Shown: positions 7,821 to 16,849 of the stretch, piece by piece
Numbering within the stretch: position 1 is the first letter of the stretch
How the letters are laid out: each line of letters starts with the position of its first letter
DNA from: DATMQA01 sp035566895
GTDB taxonomy: Bacteria > Verrucomicrobiota > Verrucomicrobiia > Limisphaerales > UBA8199
Direction of reading: 5' to 3'
Assembly (NCBI GenBank): GCA_035566895.1
Contig: DATMQA010000221.1
Coordinates: 22,356 to 86,355, forward strand
DNA: 64,000 nt
Notes under the pieces: generated by a model
What the model saw: the letters and a program-made list of their open reading frames with translations, nothing else
Databases searched by the model: none
Told to the model about the DNA's origin: nothing
Program-made: the position numbers and the translations under genes

Positions 7821-10271
7821 ATGATAAAGTCTATGCCTGTCTCCTCGCAAACCCACGTTTACGCGCCACCCATGGGTGCAGCGCTCTCGCGCCGAAATTT
7901 TGTGCAAAGCTGCGCTCTGGGCGCTTTCGCGCTGGGCGCCGGACCCATCCTGGCATACCCGAACGCCAGCGGTCGAACCCCCAACCGCTCCGGCCCGGCC
8001 AGCCGAACGGTTCCGTTGAACCGCGACTGGCTCTTCGGCGGCAAATTCAACCCGGCCGCGCAGGAAGCGGCTTTCGACGATTCAGCTTTTGCGAAAGTGA
8101 CCCTGCCGCATTGTGTGGCGAAACTCTCCTGGCAAAATTGGGAACCGGCAGCCTGGGCTGACCACTGGATTTACCGGCGACACTTCGACCTGCCTGACGA
8201 CCTCAAGAACTCGCGAGTCTTCCTCGATTTCGAAGCGGTCATGACCGGAGCAACGCCAGTAATCAACGGGCTGGCCCTGACCACGCATTCGGGTGGTTAT
8301 CTTCCGTTCGACTACGAGCTGACAGACAAGGTTAACCCCAAGGGCAATGTGCTGGCCGTGGCTGTCGATGGCCGGTGGCAGAATGTGCCGCCGGAAGGCT
8401 CCCCCAAAGGCCCCCAGGCCGTCGATTATCTTGAACCTGCCGGGTTGCATCGGTCGGTTAGCCTGCGCTTCGTTCCTCAAGTCTTTATTCGTGACGTCTT
8501 TGCTAAACCCGTGAAGGTGCTTGATTCTGACCGCCGGGTCGAAGTGACCTGTTCATTGGATGCCGCCATCATCCCGTCGAAGCCGCTTCGGCTGAAGGCC
8601 GACTTGTTGCACCGCGGACGCGTCATCGCGAGCGCTACCCGGGAGGTCCACCTCGACAAGAGCGGCGAAACCAACGTCGCCTTGACCCTGTCAAGTTTGG
8701 GAAAAGTGGAACTTTGGGAACCGGCCACGCCCAACCTTTATGAGGTCTTTGTCACACTGCTGGTGAACGACGAACCTTGGCACGATTACCGCACGCGCAT
8801 TGGCTTCCGGGAGGCGCGGTTCGAAATCGATGGCTTCTTCTTGAATGGGCGCCGCTTCCAAATCTTCGGTTTGGACCGGCACGAAATCTACCCCTACGTC
8901 GGCGCCGCGATGCCCCTGCGCGTGCTGCGCCGCGACGCCGAAATCCTTCGCCGCGAATTCAACTGCAATTTCGTGCGCTGTTCCCACTACCCGCAATCCG
9001 AGGCATTTCTTGACGCCTGTGATGACCTCGGTTTGATGGTCTGGGAAGAGTTGCCCGGCTGGCAATACATCGGCGACGAGGCCTGGCAGGACCTCGCCGT
9101 ACGCGATGTAAACGACATGGTCCGCCGCGACCGCAATCATCCTGGCATCGTTATTTGGGGCGTCCGCATCAATGAATCGGCGAACAATCCCGCGTTGTAC
9201 ACGCGCACGAAAACTGCCGCCAAAGCGCTGGATGATTCGCGCCCCACCTCCGGCGCGATGAACCGCTATTCGACCACTGATTGGCTGCAGGATGTCTATG
9301 CCTACGACGATTACCATTCCGCTCCCGACGGCACCGTCGGCGTCCGCGACCCGCTTCCCGGGGTCCCCTATTTCCTGACCGAGGGGGTCGGACAGTTTGC
9401 TTACGGCCCCGGTAAAGGCGGCTTTGGTCGCCGATACCGGCGGGCGGGCGAACTGGATGTCCAGCAGCAACAGGCCCTCTGGCACGCCCAAATTCATGAC
9501 CGCGCCCAACGCGCTCCGCGCATTGCCGGTGTGGTTGCCTGGTGCGGTTTCGATTACGCCAGCCTCATCAATCATTTCCATACCGTCAAATGTCCCGGGG
9601 TGGCCGATGTATTCCGCATCCCGAAATTGGGGGCGGCTTTTTACCAGGCACAAGTCGATCCCCAGCTCCGCCCGGTCATCCAGCCGGATTTCTATTGGGA
9701 TTTTAGCCCCAAAACCCCGTCCGGCCCGGGTGACAAGGCCGCCATCTTTTCCAATTGCGACCGGCTTGAGCTCTGGGTCAATCGCAAGCTTCATGCCTCG
9801 GTCCTTCCGGATCGGGAAAACTACCCAAATCTGAGATACCCGCCATTCTTTGCGAATCTGAGCTTCGACGGCGTCAGCAAACCGGAGTTGCGCATTGACG
9901 GCTTTCTGGGGAAAAAGCGGGTGCTCTCGCGCTCCTTCTCCGCCGATGTCTCCCGGGACAAGCTACAACTGCAGGCCGACGACACCGAACTCGTAGCAGA
10001 TGGCTCTGACGCGACCCGGCTGGTCTTTCGCGCCACAGACAAATTCGGCGCGCCCCGCCCGTTTGTTGGCGGCGAAGTCACCCTCGAATTGAGCGGTCCT
10101 GGAGTGATTGTCGGGGACAATCCATTTCGATGGGATGACAGCGGGGGCGTCGGGGCCGTCTGGATTAAGACGGTCCCGAACCAAGCCGGCCGTATCCGGG
10201 TTGCGGCAGGCCATTCCAGTTTGGGCAGAAACTCCGTCGAGATTACGTCGTCAGCAAAGATTCGCGGCTAA
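7821..10271 (+). CDS. Glycoside hydrolase family 2 (beta-galactosidase-like), Tat-exported
   Basis: 816 residues from the ATG at 7821. ATGs at 7833 and 7872 are also possible; the last would place the twin-arginine motif SRRNFVQ 5 residues from the start. A Tat signal is followed by the GH2 order: sugar-binding jelly roll (DHWIYRRHFDLP, LDFEAVMTGA), an immunoglobulin-like domain, and a TIM barrel with CSHYPQSEAFLDACDDLGL. The expected acid/base Glu is about residue 452 (WGVRINES) and the nucleophile Glu about 521 (FLTEGVGQ). The C-terminal about 250 residues are beta-rich, with an Ig-like stretch near LQADDTELVADGSDATRL. Its role is hydrolysis of a beta-linked sugar outside the cytoplasm; the substrate is unknown. 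The stop codon directly abuts a tRNA-Ser fragment. Confidence 0.88.
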   Translation: MIKSMPVSSQTHVYAPPMGAALSRRNFVQSCALGAFALGAGPILAYPNASGRTPNRSGPASRTVPLNRDWLFGGKFNPAAQEAAFDDSAFAKVTLPHCVAKLSWQNWEPAAWADHWIYRRHFDLPDDLKNSRVFLDFEAVMTGATPVINGLALTTHSGGYLPFDYELTDKVNPKGNVLAVAVDGRWQNVPPEGSPKGPQAVDYLEPAGLHRSVSLRFVPQVFIRDVFAKPVKVLDSDRRVEVTCSLDAAIIPSKPLRLKADLLHRGRVIASATREVHLDKSGETNVALTLSSLGKVELWEPATPNLYEVFVTLLVNDEPWHDYRTRIGFREARFEIDGFFLNGRRFQIFGLDRHEIYPYVGAAMPLRVLRRDAEILRREFNCNFVRCSHYPQSEAFLDACDDLGLMVWEELPGWQYIGDEAWQDLAVRDVNDMVRRDRNHPGIVIWGVRINESANNPALYTRTKTAAKALDDSRPTSGAMNRYSTTDWLQDVYAYDDYHSAPDGTVGVRDPLPGVPYFLTEGVGQFAYGPGKGGFGRRYRRAGELDVQQQQALWHAQIHDRAQRAPRIAGVVAWCGFDYASLINHFHTVKCPGVADVFRIPKLGAAFYQAQVDPQLRPVIQPDFYWDFSPKTPSGPGDKAAIFSNCDRLELWVNRKLHASVLPDRENYPNLRYPPFFANLSFDGVSKPELRIDGFLGKKRVLSRSFSADVSRDKLQLQADDTELVADGSDATRLVFRATDKFGAPRPFVGGEVTLELSGPGVIVGDNPFRWDDSGGVGAVWIKTVPNQAGRIRVAAGHSSLGRNSVEITSSAKIRG

Positions 10272-10307
10272 GAAAACCGCCGCCTTCAGCCACTCGGCCA
10301 TTTCTCC
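10272..10307 (-). pseudogene. tRNA-Ser 5' half fragment
   Basis: Reading leftward from 10307, GGAGAAATGGCCGAGTGGCT then GAAGGCGGCGGTTTTC matches the acceptor strand, D-arm and anticodon 5' stem of bacterial tRNA-Ser (UGA type). The match ends inside the anticodon loop at 10272, exactly at the stop codon of the GH2 gene. No T-arm (GTTCGAATCC-like) or 3' acceptor strand follows, so this is not an intact tRNA. Confidence 0.75.
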
Positions 10308-10357
10308 ATACCGCCTCGAACCTTTTCCAAAAGTCCTGAGGCGTCACGTTAAAGGAG

Positions 10358-13300
10358 TTAGGAAGGCCGCTGGTCTTTGTCTTCCTTCTTCTCGGGTTTC
10401 TTGCTCTTTTTGGATTCTGGGTCGTCGTTGAACTCTTTGACATTGGGCGCTTTTTTATAAATCTCCTGGAGCAATTCTTTGGCCTCCTCGGGAGTGCGGG
10501 TGACTTTGGGGCGCAGGAAGACCATCAACTCGACTTCGTGGCTGGTCTTGTCTTTCTTTTTGAAGGCCCAACCCAGGCCGGGGATGTCGCCCAGAATGGG
10601 GGTTTTGCGCAAGGTGTCGGAAACCTGGTTCTGAATGATACCACCGAGGACGAGAGTTTCGCCGCTCTTGGCTTTGAGGTCGGTGCGGAACTCGCGGGTA
10701 TCAATGAGGGCGCCGCCAAACAGGGTCTGGCCAGGGACGATCGCGGAGGATTCCGCGCGGACTTTGAGGGCGACGTCGCCGTTGATATTGATGTGGGGCG
10801 TGACTTCGAGGACGACGCCGACGTCTTTGTATTGGAAGCTTTGGTTCAAGGCGCCGACATCGGTAGTCTGGCTTTTGTCGATGAAGGGGACCTGCTGGCC
10901 GACGAAGAGCTGGCCGCGTTCGTTGTCGGCGATATTGATTTGCGGCTCGGCCAGGACCTTGGCGGCGGTGGTCTTGCGCAGGAATTGGACGAGAAAATCC
11001 ATATTGATAGTGCTGTCGAGGACGCCGGAGCGAAGCTGGCTCAGCGTGCTGGGGAGAGTGGTGGAGGAAGGGCTGTTAACAGTGGTGAGGCCGCCGAAGC
11101 CCTTTTGGTACTGGGCGCTGGCATGGGCGAGGATGGAGTTGTCATAATCGTCGGTGGTGAAGACCTTGCTGCCGTCGGGGGACCAGCGGACGCCGAGTTT
11201 ATCGAGATAATCGCTGGAGACTTCGACGATGCGGGCTTCGATGAGGACCTGGGCGGTGGGAGCATCCAATTCCTCTAGAAGCTTCATGACCTGGGGGAAG
11301 AAATGGACATTGGCAGAGATAAGCAGCGAGTTGCTGCGCAGGTCGGCGACGGCGCGGACACGGCCAACGAGGTCGCTGACCGGCCGCGTGGCGTTGCGGC
11401 CGTCGGAGCTGCGGGGGTTATCGGGCTGGCCGCCGAGCCAGGGGTAATAGCCTTCTTCCTTGGTTTCCTGTTCGAGGGAAAAGCTGGTCTGGTAGCTGCT
11501 GCTGGTCCCCTGCTGTTGCTGTTGCTGCTGGTTGTTCTGCTGGGGCTGTTGCTGCTGGTTGACGGGCCGCAACGGCGGCGAGCCGTTTTTTGCGAAGAGG
11601 ATGTTGATGTTGTTGGCAACGTTGGCGGCCTTGGCAAATTTTAGCTGGACCCGGAGAGTGGTCTCACCGGCTTGCGACGGAGCATCCAATTGTTTGAGCA
11701 CGTCTTCGACCACCGCCAGGCTTTCCTTCGAGTTTGAGGTGACAATGATCGTGTTCGAGTATGGCTCGCTGGTGATGCGGACCTTTCCATAGAGCCGGCC
11801 GACGTCACGGTCGGCGGTCGGTTCAGACGGGTTATCGCTGAAGAAATCCCAGTAGGTGCGCTGCTGAGTTTTTTTGAGGAACAGCTCATTGAGGACCTCC
11901 TCGATATCGACGGCGCTAACGTATTTGAGCGGGTAAATTCGGGGGGCGAGGCTGTCGTCGGAGACCGGCTCGTCCAATTCCGCGATCATTTTTTGGATGC
12001 TGTCCATCTGGGCGGGCGGGGCCTGGATGATGAGGGAGTTGCGGCGGCGATCGGAGACGACGCTCATTTTTTTACCCGAGGACCCGCCACCACGCGAGGA
12101 GGAGAAATAGTAGAATGGGTAGCGGGAGGAATTGTCCTGGTCCTTCATGAGGTCCTGCAACTGGCGGGCGACGTCTTCGGCGTCGGCATTTTTGAGCGGG
12201 AAGGTGCGGGTGATTTTTTCGAGGGCATCTTCAGTGTCCAGGCCGGTAATGAGCTTTTCGATTGCCCTGAAGTTGGCTTCGCTGGAAAGGACGATGAGCG
12301 AGTTGGAGCGATCGTTGGCGGCAATTTCGATCGTATCTTTGGACCCCTTGCCACCCAGCTTCTGGTAGAGCGGCCCGATTTCACGGACCAGGTCGGCGGC
12401 ATTGACATTTTTCAACGGGATCATGCGCACGGTGACGTCTTCGGACTTATCCGTATCGAGGATTTCGAGGAGCCGCTCGATTTCCGGCAGGCGCGATTTG
12501 GGGGCGGAGACGATGAGTCGGTTGGAGGTGCGGTCGGGCCAAATGCGCACCTGTTGGGTGGGGGGCTGGGAGCCAGCGCCGCCGGAGGGTGGTGAACTGG
12601 AGCCGCCGCTATCCGAGGAAGGCGGGCCGCCGAAGGGCGGGCCGCCCATCGGGCCGGAGGAGTTGCGGCCGGAGGAGGAAGACCGGCCGGAAGAGCCCGA
12701 GCCGCCGGATTGCGCGTTAAGGATGACGTTCAGCAAGCTGCCCAGATCATCCGCGTCAGCATGCTTCAGCGGATAAATCTGGATGGTGAGCCCGGAGGCG
12801 GAGACATCGAATTCTCCGATGAGCTCGGCGAGCAGGCGGAGGTTGTCATTGTAATCGGTAACGATAAGCTGGTTGGCGCGTTCGTCGATGTCGATGGTGC
12901 CCTTATCGGAAAGGACCCCGCGGACCTTGTCACGCACGTCGGCGGCCTGCAGGTGAGCGAGGGGGAAGATTTTGACGAGCCGCTGCCGGCCTTCAGGGAT
13001 ATCCTTGCGCGAGCCATCGAGAACCTCCGGATTGAGTTTGGGTTCTTTGCCCTCGGGGACGATGAGAATAGAGTTGCTGGATTCGATGGTGGTAAAGCCT
13101 TCGAGGGCCAGGGCGCGATAGACCAGGGTGATGGCCTCGCGCGGCGTGACCTTTTTGGAACTCATGATGGTGAGCTGACACTGCACCTGGGGGTGTTTGA
13201 TGACGCTCTTGCCGGTATTTTGCGCCAGCCATTGCACAACCATCTCAATATTGGCTCCCTGGAAACTGAGTTGGATTTCGTTTGTGGAAGAGCTTTTGTT

Positions 13301-13525
13301 GGTGGTGGACTGGGTGTCCATAGGGGCGCTTTTGTCAGAGTTGGTTGGCGGCTTGGATTCAGGGGGGTCAAGTTTAGCAGCCGCGGGGGAATTGGTGTCG
13401 GCGGCTTCCGCGGAGATTTTTGCATCTGGGATTGGCGGGGTGTCCTGGGCCCGACCTGAGAGTGGCCGGACGCCGAGCAGTAGAAAGGGGAAAAGCAGGA
13501 GGCAGTTAGATGATAGTGGTTTCAT
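10358..13525 (-). CDS. gspD: Type II secretion system secretin GspD
   Basis: 1055 residues, against about 650-700 in typical GspD. The signal peptide ends near SGRAQ. An N0/STN domain (IQLSFQGANIEMVVQWL) is followed by what I count as six secretin-N ring domains, each starting with a phrase such as IFPLAHLQAADVRD, IYPLKHADADD, MIPLKNVNAADL, TFPLKNADAEDV, IYPLKYVSAVDI or LKFAKAANVANN and ending near SNSLIV...LLEELD. The standard T2SS secretin has three. Low-complexity inserts interrupt them: a Gly/Ser/Pro loop near residue 290 and a Gln-rich run near 660. The secretin core follows (VLAEPQINIADNERGQLFVG, VGVVLEVTPHI, ETLVLGGII). The Lys/Glu-rich tail may bind a pilotin. It forms the outer-membrane channel, and is the last gene of the operon. 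Confidence 0.95.
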   Translation of the reverse strand: MKPLSSNCLLLFPFLLLGVRPLSGRAQDTPPIPDAKISAEAADTNSPAAAKLDPPESKPPTNSDKSAPMDTQSTTNKSSSTNEIQLSFQGANIEMVVQWLAQNTGKSVIKHPQVQCQLTIMSSKKVTPREAITLVYRALALEGFTTIESSNSILIVPEGKEPKLNPEVLDGSRKDIPEGRQRLVKIFPLAHLQAADVRDKVRGVLSDKGTIDIDERANQLIVTDYNDNLRLLAELIGEFDVSASGLTIQIYPLKHADADDLGSLLNVILNAQSGGSGSSGRSSSSGRNSSGPMGGPPFGGPPSSDSGGSSSPPSGGAGSQPPTQQVRIWPDRTSNRLIVSAPKSRLPEIERLLEILDTDKSEDVTVRMIPLKNVNAADLVREIGPLYQKLGGKGSKDTIEIAANDRSNSLIVLSSEANFRAIEKLITGLDTEDALEKITRTFPLKNADAEDVARQLQDLMKDQDNSSRYPFYYFSSSRGGGSSGKKMSVVSDRRRNSLIIQAPPAQMDSIQKMIAELDEPVSDDSLAPRIYPLKYVSAVDIEEVLNELFLKKTQQRTYWDFFSDNPSEPTADRDVGRLYGKVRITSEPYSNTIIVTSNSKESLAVVEDVLKQLDAPSQAGETTLRVQLKFAKAANVANNINILFAKNGSPPLRPVNQQQQPQQNNQQQQQQQGTSSSYQTSFSLEQETKEEGYYPWLGGQPDNPRSSDGRNATRPVSDLVGRVRAVADLRSNSLLISANVHFFPQVMKLLEELDAPTAQVLIEARIVEVSSDYLDKLGVRWSPDGSKVFTTDDYDNSILAHASAQYQKGFGGLTTVNSPSSTTLPSTLSQLRSGVLDSTINMDFLVQFLRKTTAAKVLAEPQINIADNERGQLFVGQQVPFIDKSQTTDVGALNQSFQYKDVGVVLEVTPHININGDVALKVRAESSAIVPGQTLFGGALIDTREFRTDLKAKSGETLVLGGIIQNQVSDTLRKTPILGDIPGLGWAFKKKDKTSHEVELMVFLRPKVTRTPEEAKELLQEIYKKAPNVKEFNDDPESKKSKKPEKKEDKDQRPS

Positions 13526-13538
13526 GAGGCGGTTCGTG

Positions 13539-14444
13539 TTATTTGGGTAAAAGTGATTCGCTGCCGAGCCCGTTAAAAATAGTCAGTTCCTTTTTCTGGC
13601 CGTCCTGTTCGACCAGGACACGGTTGGTACCGATGCGGAGCAGTTTGAGGCCGCCCAGTTCGTCGCCCGCTTTGACCAGCCCGGTTTGGCCGCTCGGCGA
13701 GCGCAAGAAGGCAACGTCGCCGGCGATGCCCAGCAAGGCCATCGGCTGGGGCCGCATGACTGGGCCAAGAATCTCGCTCTCGGTTACTCTTACGACCTGC
13801 GCCTGGACTGGGAGCGGCAGTTCCAGCGGTTTCTTGCCGGGGCCCATCATCCCGTTCATCCCGGCCATAGCGATCTCGGCGGGCGAAGGGCGGTTGTTGC
13901 CTTTACTGCCGGACGCGGGAGTAGAATTGGTGTCGCCCTTTCCGGAACGGGGGGCGGCTTTCTCTCTGTCTGCCTGCGCGAGCAGGTTGGAGGCGGGTTT
14001 GCTGGATACTTGTTCGGCGACGGAGTTCGTGACGAGCTTTGCACTGTTTTTGGCGGAAAGAGTGTTTGTTTCCGACCCTGGGATGTTGACGGGCATAATC
14101 CCGTTCCTTGCCGTTTCTTGTGAGGTTGAATTTGTGTCCTTGGCCGAAGATTTCATCGGGGGGCTGTTCGTGACGGTTTTGGCCGAGGTCTGAGTAGAAT
14201 TGGTGCCGGTAGTGAGATCTTTGGCCGAGAGGTTATTGGTGCCTGACTTGGATGCAGTTGTAACAGAATTGGTCATTTTTCCACCCGATGGCGAATCTGC
14301 CGAGGCGGCGAGGGTAGGCAGTTGAGGGATGGTCAGTTTCCCGAGCGGATCACTGTGCACTACCAAACGGACGATTTGGAATAGCAGCAAGGCTCCCAGT
14401 GCGAGACATAGGACTCTGAAGAGAGTTTCGGAACGCTCAAGCAT
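13539..14444 (-). CDS. GspC/PilP-like inner-membrane T2SS protein
   Basis: 301 residues. The ATG at 14444 is chosen because GGAGG lies about 9 nt upstream; the start overlaps the end of the GspM-like gene by 8 bp. One membrane helix (LFRVLCLALGALLLFQIVRLV) is followed by about 150 residues of low-complexity Thr/Asn/Ser/Lys linker with recurring TNS. A C-terminal HR-type domain (MALLGIAGDVAFLRS, VKAGDELGGLKLLRIG) is like GspC or PilP. Such domains contact the N0 region of the secretin, which is encoded 13 bp downstream, and so link the inner and outer parts of the machine. The assignment rests on fold-like motifs and position. Confidence 0.72.
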   Translation of the reverse strand: MLERSETLFRVLCLALGALLLFQIVRLVVHSDPLGKLTIPQLPTLAASADSPSGGKMTNSVTTASKSGTNNLSAKDLTTGTNSTQTSAKTVTNSPPMKSSAKDTNSTSQETARNGIMPVNIPGSETNTLSAKNSAKLVTNSVAEQVSSKPASNLLAQADREKAAPRSGKGDTNSTPASGSKGNNRPSPAEIAMAGMNGMMGPGKKPLELPLPVQAQVVRVTESEILGPVMRPQPMALLGIAGDVAFLRSPSGQTGLVKAGDELGGLKLLRIGTNRVLVEQDGQKKELTIFNGLGSESLLPK

Positions 14445-14997
14445 GAGGGATGGCCTCCGGTTTCCACTGATCAAAATCCAGAATGACAAGGGTCAAGCTG
14501 AGTTTGAGCTGTCCCGGCGGGTTGGCAGAGGGTGAGATTTGGACCGTCTCGACCAGGAGTGGGTAACCAACAGTCTGCAGCCGGCGGAAGAAAGCCGTGA
14601 TGGCTGGAACCGGGCCGGAACATTCCAGTTGCATAGTGGCCAGTTCTTTATTGGAACCAAGTCCGGGGGATTCGCGCACAGGGCCGACCGCCAGGCCGCC
14701 ACCCGCCGCCGCCTTTTGGATGGCGGAGCTCGCTTCGGCGACGGCGGTCACCCTGGTCAGCTTGAGGGGGTCCAGGCGATAATCATTGATGAGGCTCTGG
14801 GCTTTCTGCGCTTTGTCCTGGTAGAGTTGAATCTCGCGCTTGAGATTTTGCGCTTCACGAACTAATTGATGGTACTCGGCGTGTTTTCGAGCGCAAAAGT
14901 TCCAGGCGTGAACACCGCCGAAGATCAGTAGGTAGGCGGCGACCACCAGCCCGCCGAAGCGGACTGTTCGTTTTTCGCGTGGGGTCAGGGGACGCAT
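14437..14997 (-). CDS. GspM/PilO-like T2SS assembly protein
   Basis: 186 residues from the ATG at 14997. A longer frame exists upstream but it only translates the CAAAGTC repeat. One membrane helix (GGLVVAAYLLIFGGVHAW) is followed by a coiled coil (about residues 40-70) and a ferredoxin-like domain (CSGPVPAITAFFRRLQTVGY, LKLSLTLVILDF). This is the layout of GspM or PilO, which pairs with GspL/PilN in the inner-membrane platform. Position between the GspL-like and GspC-like genes supports this. The upstream junction is broken by a word repeat, so it is not directly coupled to gspL. Confidence 0.75.
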   Translation of the reverse strand: MRPLTPREKRTVRFGGLVVAAYLLIFGGVHAWNFCARKHAEYHQLVREAQNLKREIQLYQDKAQKAQSLINDYRLDPLKLTRVTAVAEASSAIQKAAAGGGLAVGPVRESPGLGSNKELATMQLECSGPVPAITAFFRRLQTVGYPLLVETVQISPSANPPGQLKLSLTLVILDFDQWKPEAIPHA

Positions 14998-14998
14998 G

Positions 14999-15060
14999 GC
15001 AAAGTCCAAAGTCCAAAGTCCAAAGTCCAAAGTCCGGAGGCCGCAGTCCACGGTCCACAG
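14999..15060. repeat. CAAAGTC heptamer tandem repeat in the T2SS operon
   Basis: AAAGTCC is repeated five times from 15001, then degenerates into CGCAGTCCACGGTCCACAG. It fills the gap between the GspL-like and GspM-like genes. The same words occur inside two glycosyltransferase genes (33007-33068, 35419-35506) and near 55031. Confidence 0.9.
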
Positions 15061-15097
15061 TCGAGGCTCAGCCGTCCCGAAATGCGTATCGATGGTC

Positions 15098-16849
15098 TCA
15101 TGGGTTTGGTGGAGGATTGCCGGGCGGAATAGTGATGGTGGGCATAGCGTCCGGTGGCAGGGATGGGCTGGGCGCCCCGGGTTTGCCCGGCATAACCACG
15201 GAGCGAGGAGCACGGCCCGGAGGAGGCATGGGCATGCCCGGCGGCGGCCCACCTCCCATTCCGGGGAATCCCATGGGGAACCCGGCCGCGCCCGGTGGCC
15301 CAAAGGTCGGCGGATTGGTTTTGGCCTTGGCGATTTCCTCGGCAGTTGGGCCGAGGTTCAGTGCCAGGCGCGCGGCCGCGGGTTTCCATTGGGCGCTCAT
15401 CCGCACGGTGAGTTTCTGGCGGTCGGGCGAGGGCGTTTGTTCATCGACGCTGACGCTCGCGAACAAGCCAGAATCGATGAGCTTGGAGCGAAAATCCGCC
15501 ACTTGTTGGGAGTCGTGCAAGGTACCGCGCCAGGAGAGATCGCCGCGGCGGTTCATGGAAAGGGAATCGAGCTTGGTTCCCTGTGGCGCCGCTTTGGCCA
15601 ACAGGTAAAGTGTGTCAAGGCAGGGCGGCTGGTTCTGTTTGAGATATTGGAGGAAATTGTATTCTGAATCGATGGTTCCCAGCCTGCTACGATCGGCTTT
15701 GATGGCGGCAAGTTTTTTGGACAAATGCGCTTTCAGCAGCAAAGCTTCCGCATACGGCAAGACCAGCAGCGTCAGCGCGAGGGCACCCGCCAGGGCAACC
15801 CATTTCCAAGGCGCCGGACGGGTAATGCTGGCAGCCCCGTTGCTCTGTTTAACCTGGAGCACCAGTGGCTGCGCATCGCGGCCAGTCTCAGCGTTCTTTC
15901 TCAAGCCCAGGATTGCCGCCGACCGGCCCTCGCCAGGCGCAACTTCCACCGACTGGCACTCAACGCCGCGTCCCAGCAGCCGGGCCAGTTGCGCGGCCAT
16001 GTCTTTGAACCGGGCAGTTTTTCCGGTGAGATAAATCCGCTGCGTGTTCCGATGGCTATTGAGGGCGCCAACGAGCGAAGTAAGCGAGGTCTCGATCACA
16101 TTCCGAACTTTTGGCGCCAACTCGCTATCGGCTGGACGTGCCGTCTCCGGGGTGAGTTTGAGTTTCTCCGCTTCGTCGCGGGTGACGCCGAGGGTCTCGC
16201 CGAGCGATCGGGTCAGGTTCTCTCCGCCCCAGGGAAGGACCCGGAGAACAGTGGGGACCCCATTTTCAAAGGCGAGCAATTCGGAATAATGTTGGCCGAT
16301 GTCCAAGACCGCGTACGAGCCGGCCGGGTGCGGGCACAAACTGCTGCGAGCGAGGGCGGCGAGGGTGAACACCGGGGTAACACCACACCTGGAGAGGATC
16401 TCCGCGTACTCTTCCACAGCTTCCTTTTTCACAGCAGCGACCAGGAACTGTTGTTTCATCCCGGAGGCGTTCGGCTGATTATTCTGGCCGTTGAGCAAAG
16501 AGTAGCCCCAGGCCAAATCATCGGGGGGGACCGGGAATTCGCTTTCGACCTGAAGGAGCAGGTGGCGGTGCAGGTTTTCATTGGTCGCGGAAGGCAGCGA
16601 GAAAGTGCGCAGGGAAACGCCCCGAGCGCCGATGGCGCAGTAAGCACGCGGGCGCGGCTGCCAGGGAGTGTGCGTGAAGAATTCCCGGAGCCTGAGCGTG
16701 ACCTTTTCCTTGCACGCTTCCGTGAGCCGGCCCGTGGGCAGACGCTCCAACGGGAGCTCGAGCCCGTGGTCGGCGTTGAGGGCTTTGAGCGAGCTTTGGC
16801 CTACCTCAAGATAAAAACAGGGCGCGTTCCTGAAATTGAGGGCCGTCAT
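15098..16849 (-). CDS. GspL-like protein (PilM actin-like plus PilN-like domains)
   Basis: 583 residues. The N-terminal about 350 residues have an actin-like PilM/GspL fold (CFYLEVGQSSLKAL, YAVLDIGQHYSELLAF, RIYLTGKTARF). A membrane helix (WVALAGALALTLLVLPYAE) and a PilN-like periplasmic ferredoxin domain follow. The tail of about 80 residues is Pro/Gly/Met-rich (FPMGFPGMGGGPPPG). This is the order expected of GspL, the inner-membrane protein that recruits the GspE ATPase. The start overlaps the GspK stop by ATGA. The proline-rich tail is unusual and of unknown purpose. Confidence 0.85.
   Translation of the reverse strand: MTALNFRNAPCFYLEVGQSSLKALNADHGLELPLERLPTGRLTEACKEKVTLRLREFFTHTPWQPRPRAYCAIGARGVSLRTFSLPSATNENLHRHLLLQVESEFPVPPDDLAWGYSLLNGQNNQPNASGMKQQFLVAAVKKEAVEEYAEILSRCGVTPVFTLAALARSSLCPHPAGSYAVLDIGQHYSELLAFENGVPTVLRVLPWGGENLTRSLGETLGVTRDEAEKLKLTPETARPADSELAPKVRNVIETSLTSLVGALNSHRNTQRIYLTGKTARFKDMAAQLARLLGRGVECQSVEVAPGEGRSAAILGLRKNAETGRDAQPLVLQVKQSNGAASITRPAPWKWVALAGALALTLLVLPYAEALLLKAHLSKKLAAIKADRSRLGTIDSEYNFLQYLKQNQPPCLDTLYLLAKAAPQGTKLDSLSMNRRGDLSWRGTLHDSQQVADFRSKLIDSGLFASVSVDEQTPSPDRQKLTVRMSAQWKPAAARLALNLGPTAEEIAKAKTNPPTFGPPGAAGFPMGFPGMGGGPPPGMPMPPPGRAPRSVVMPGKPGAPSPSLPPDAMPTITIPPGNPPPNP

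Noticed and set aside
10200..10310. Intact tRNA-Ser gene on the minus strand
   Set aside because: No T-arm, no variable arm and no 3' acceptor strand follow the anticodon loop; that side is the end of the GH2 gene.
14999..15060. Tandem CAAAGTC tract as a CRISPR array
   Set aside because: Units are 7 bp with no spacers, and no cas genes are near.
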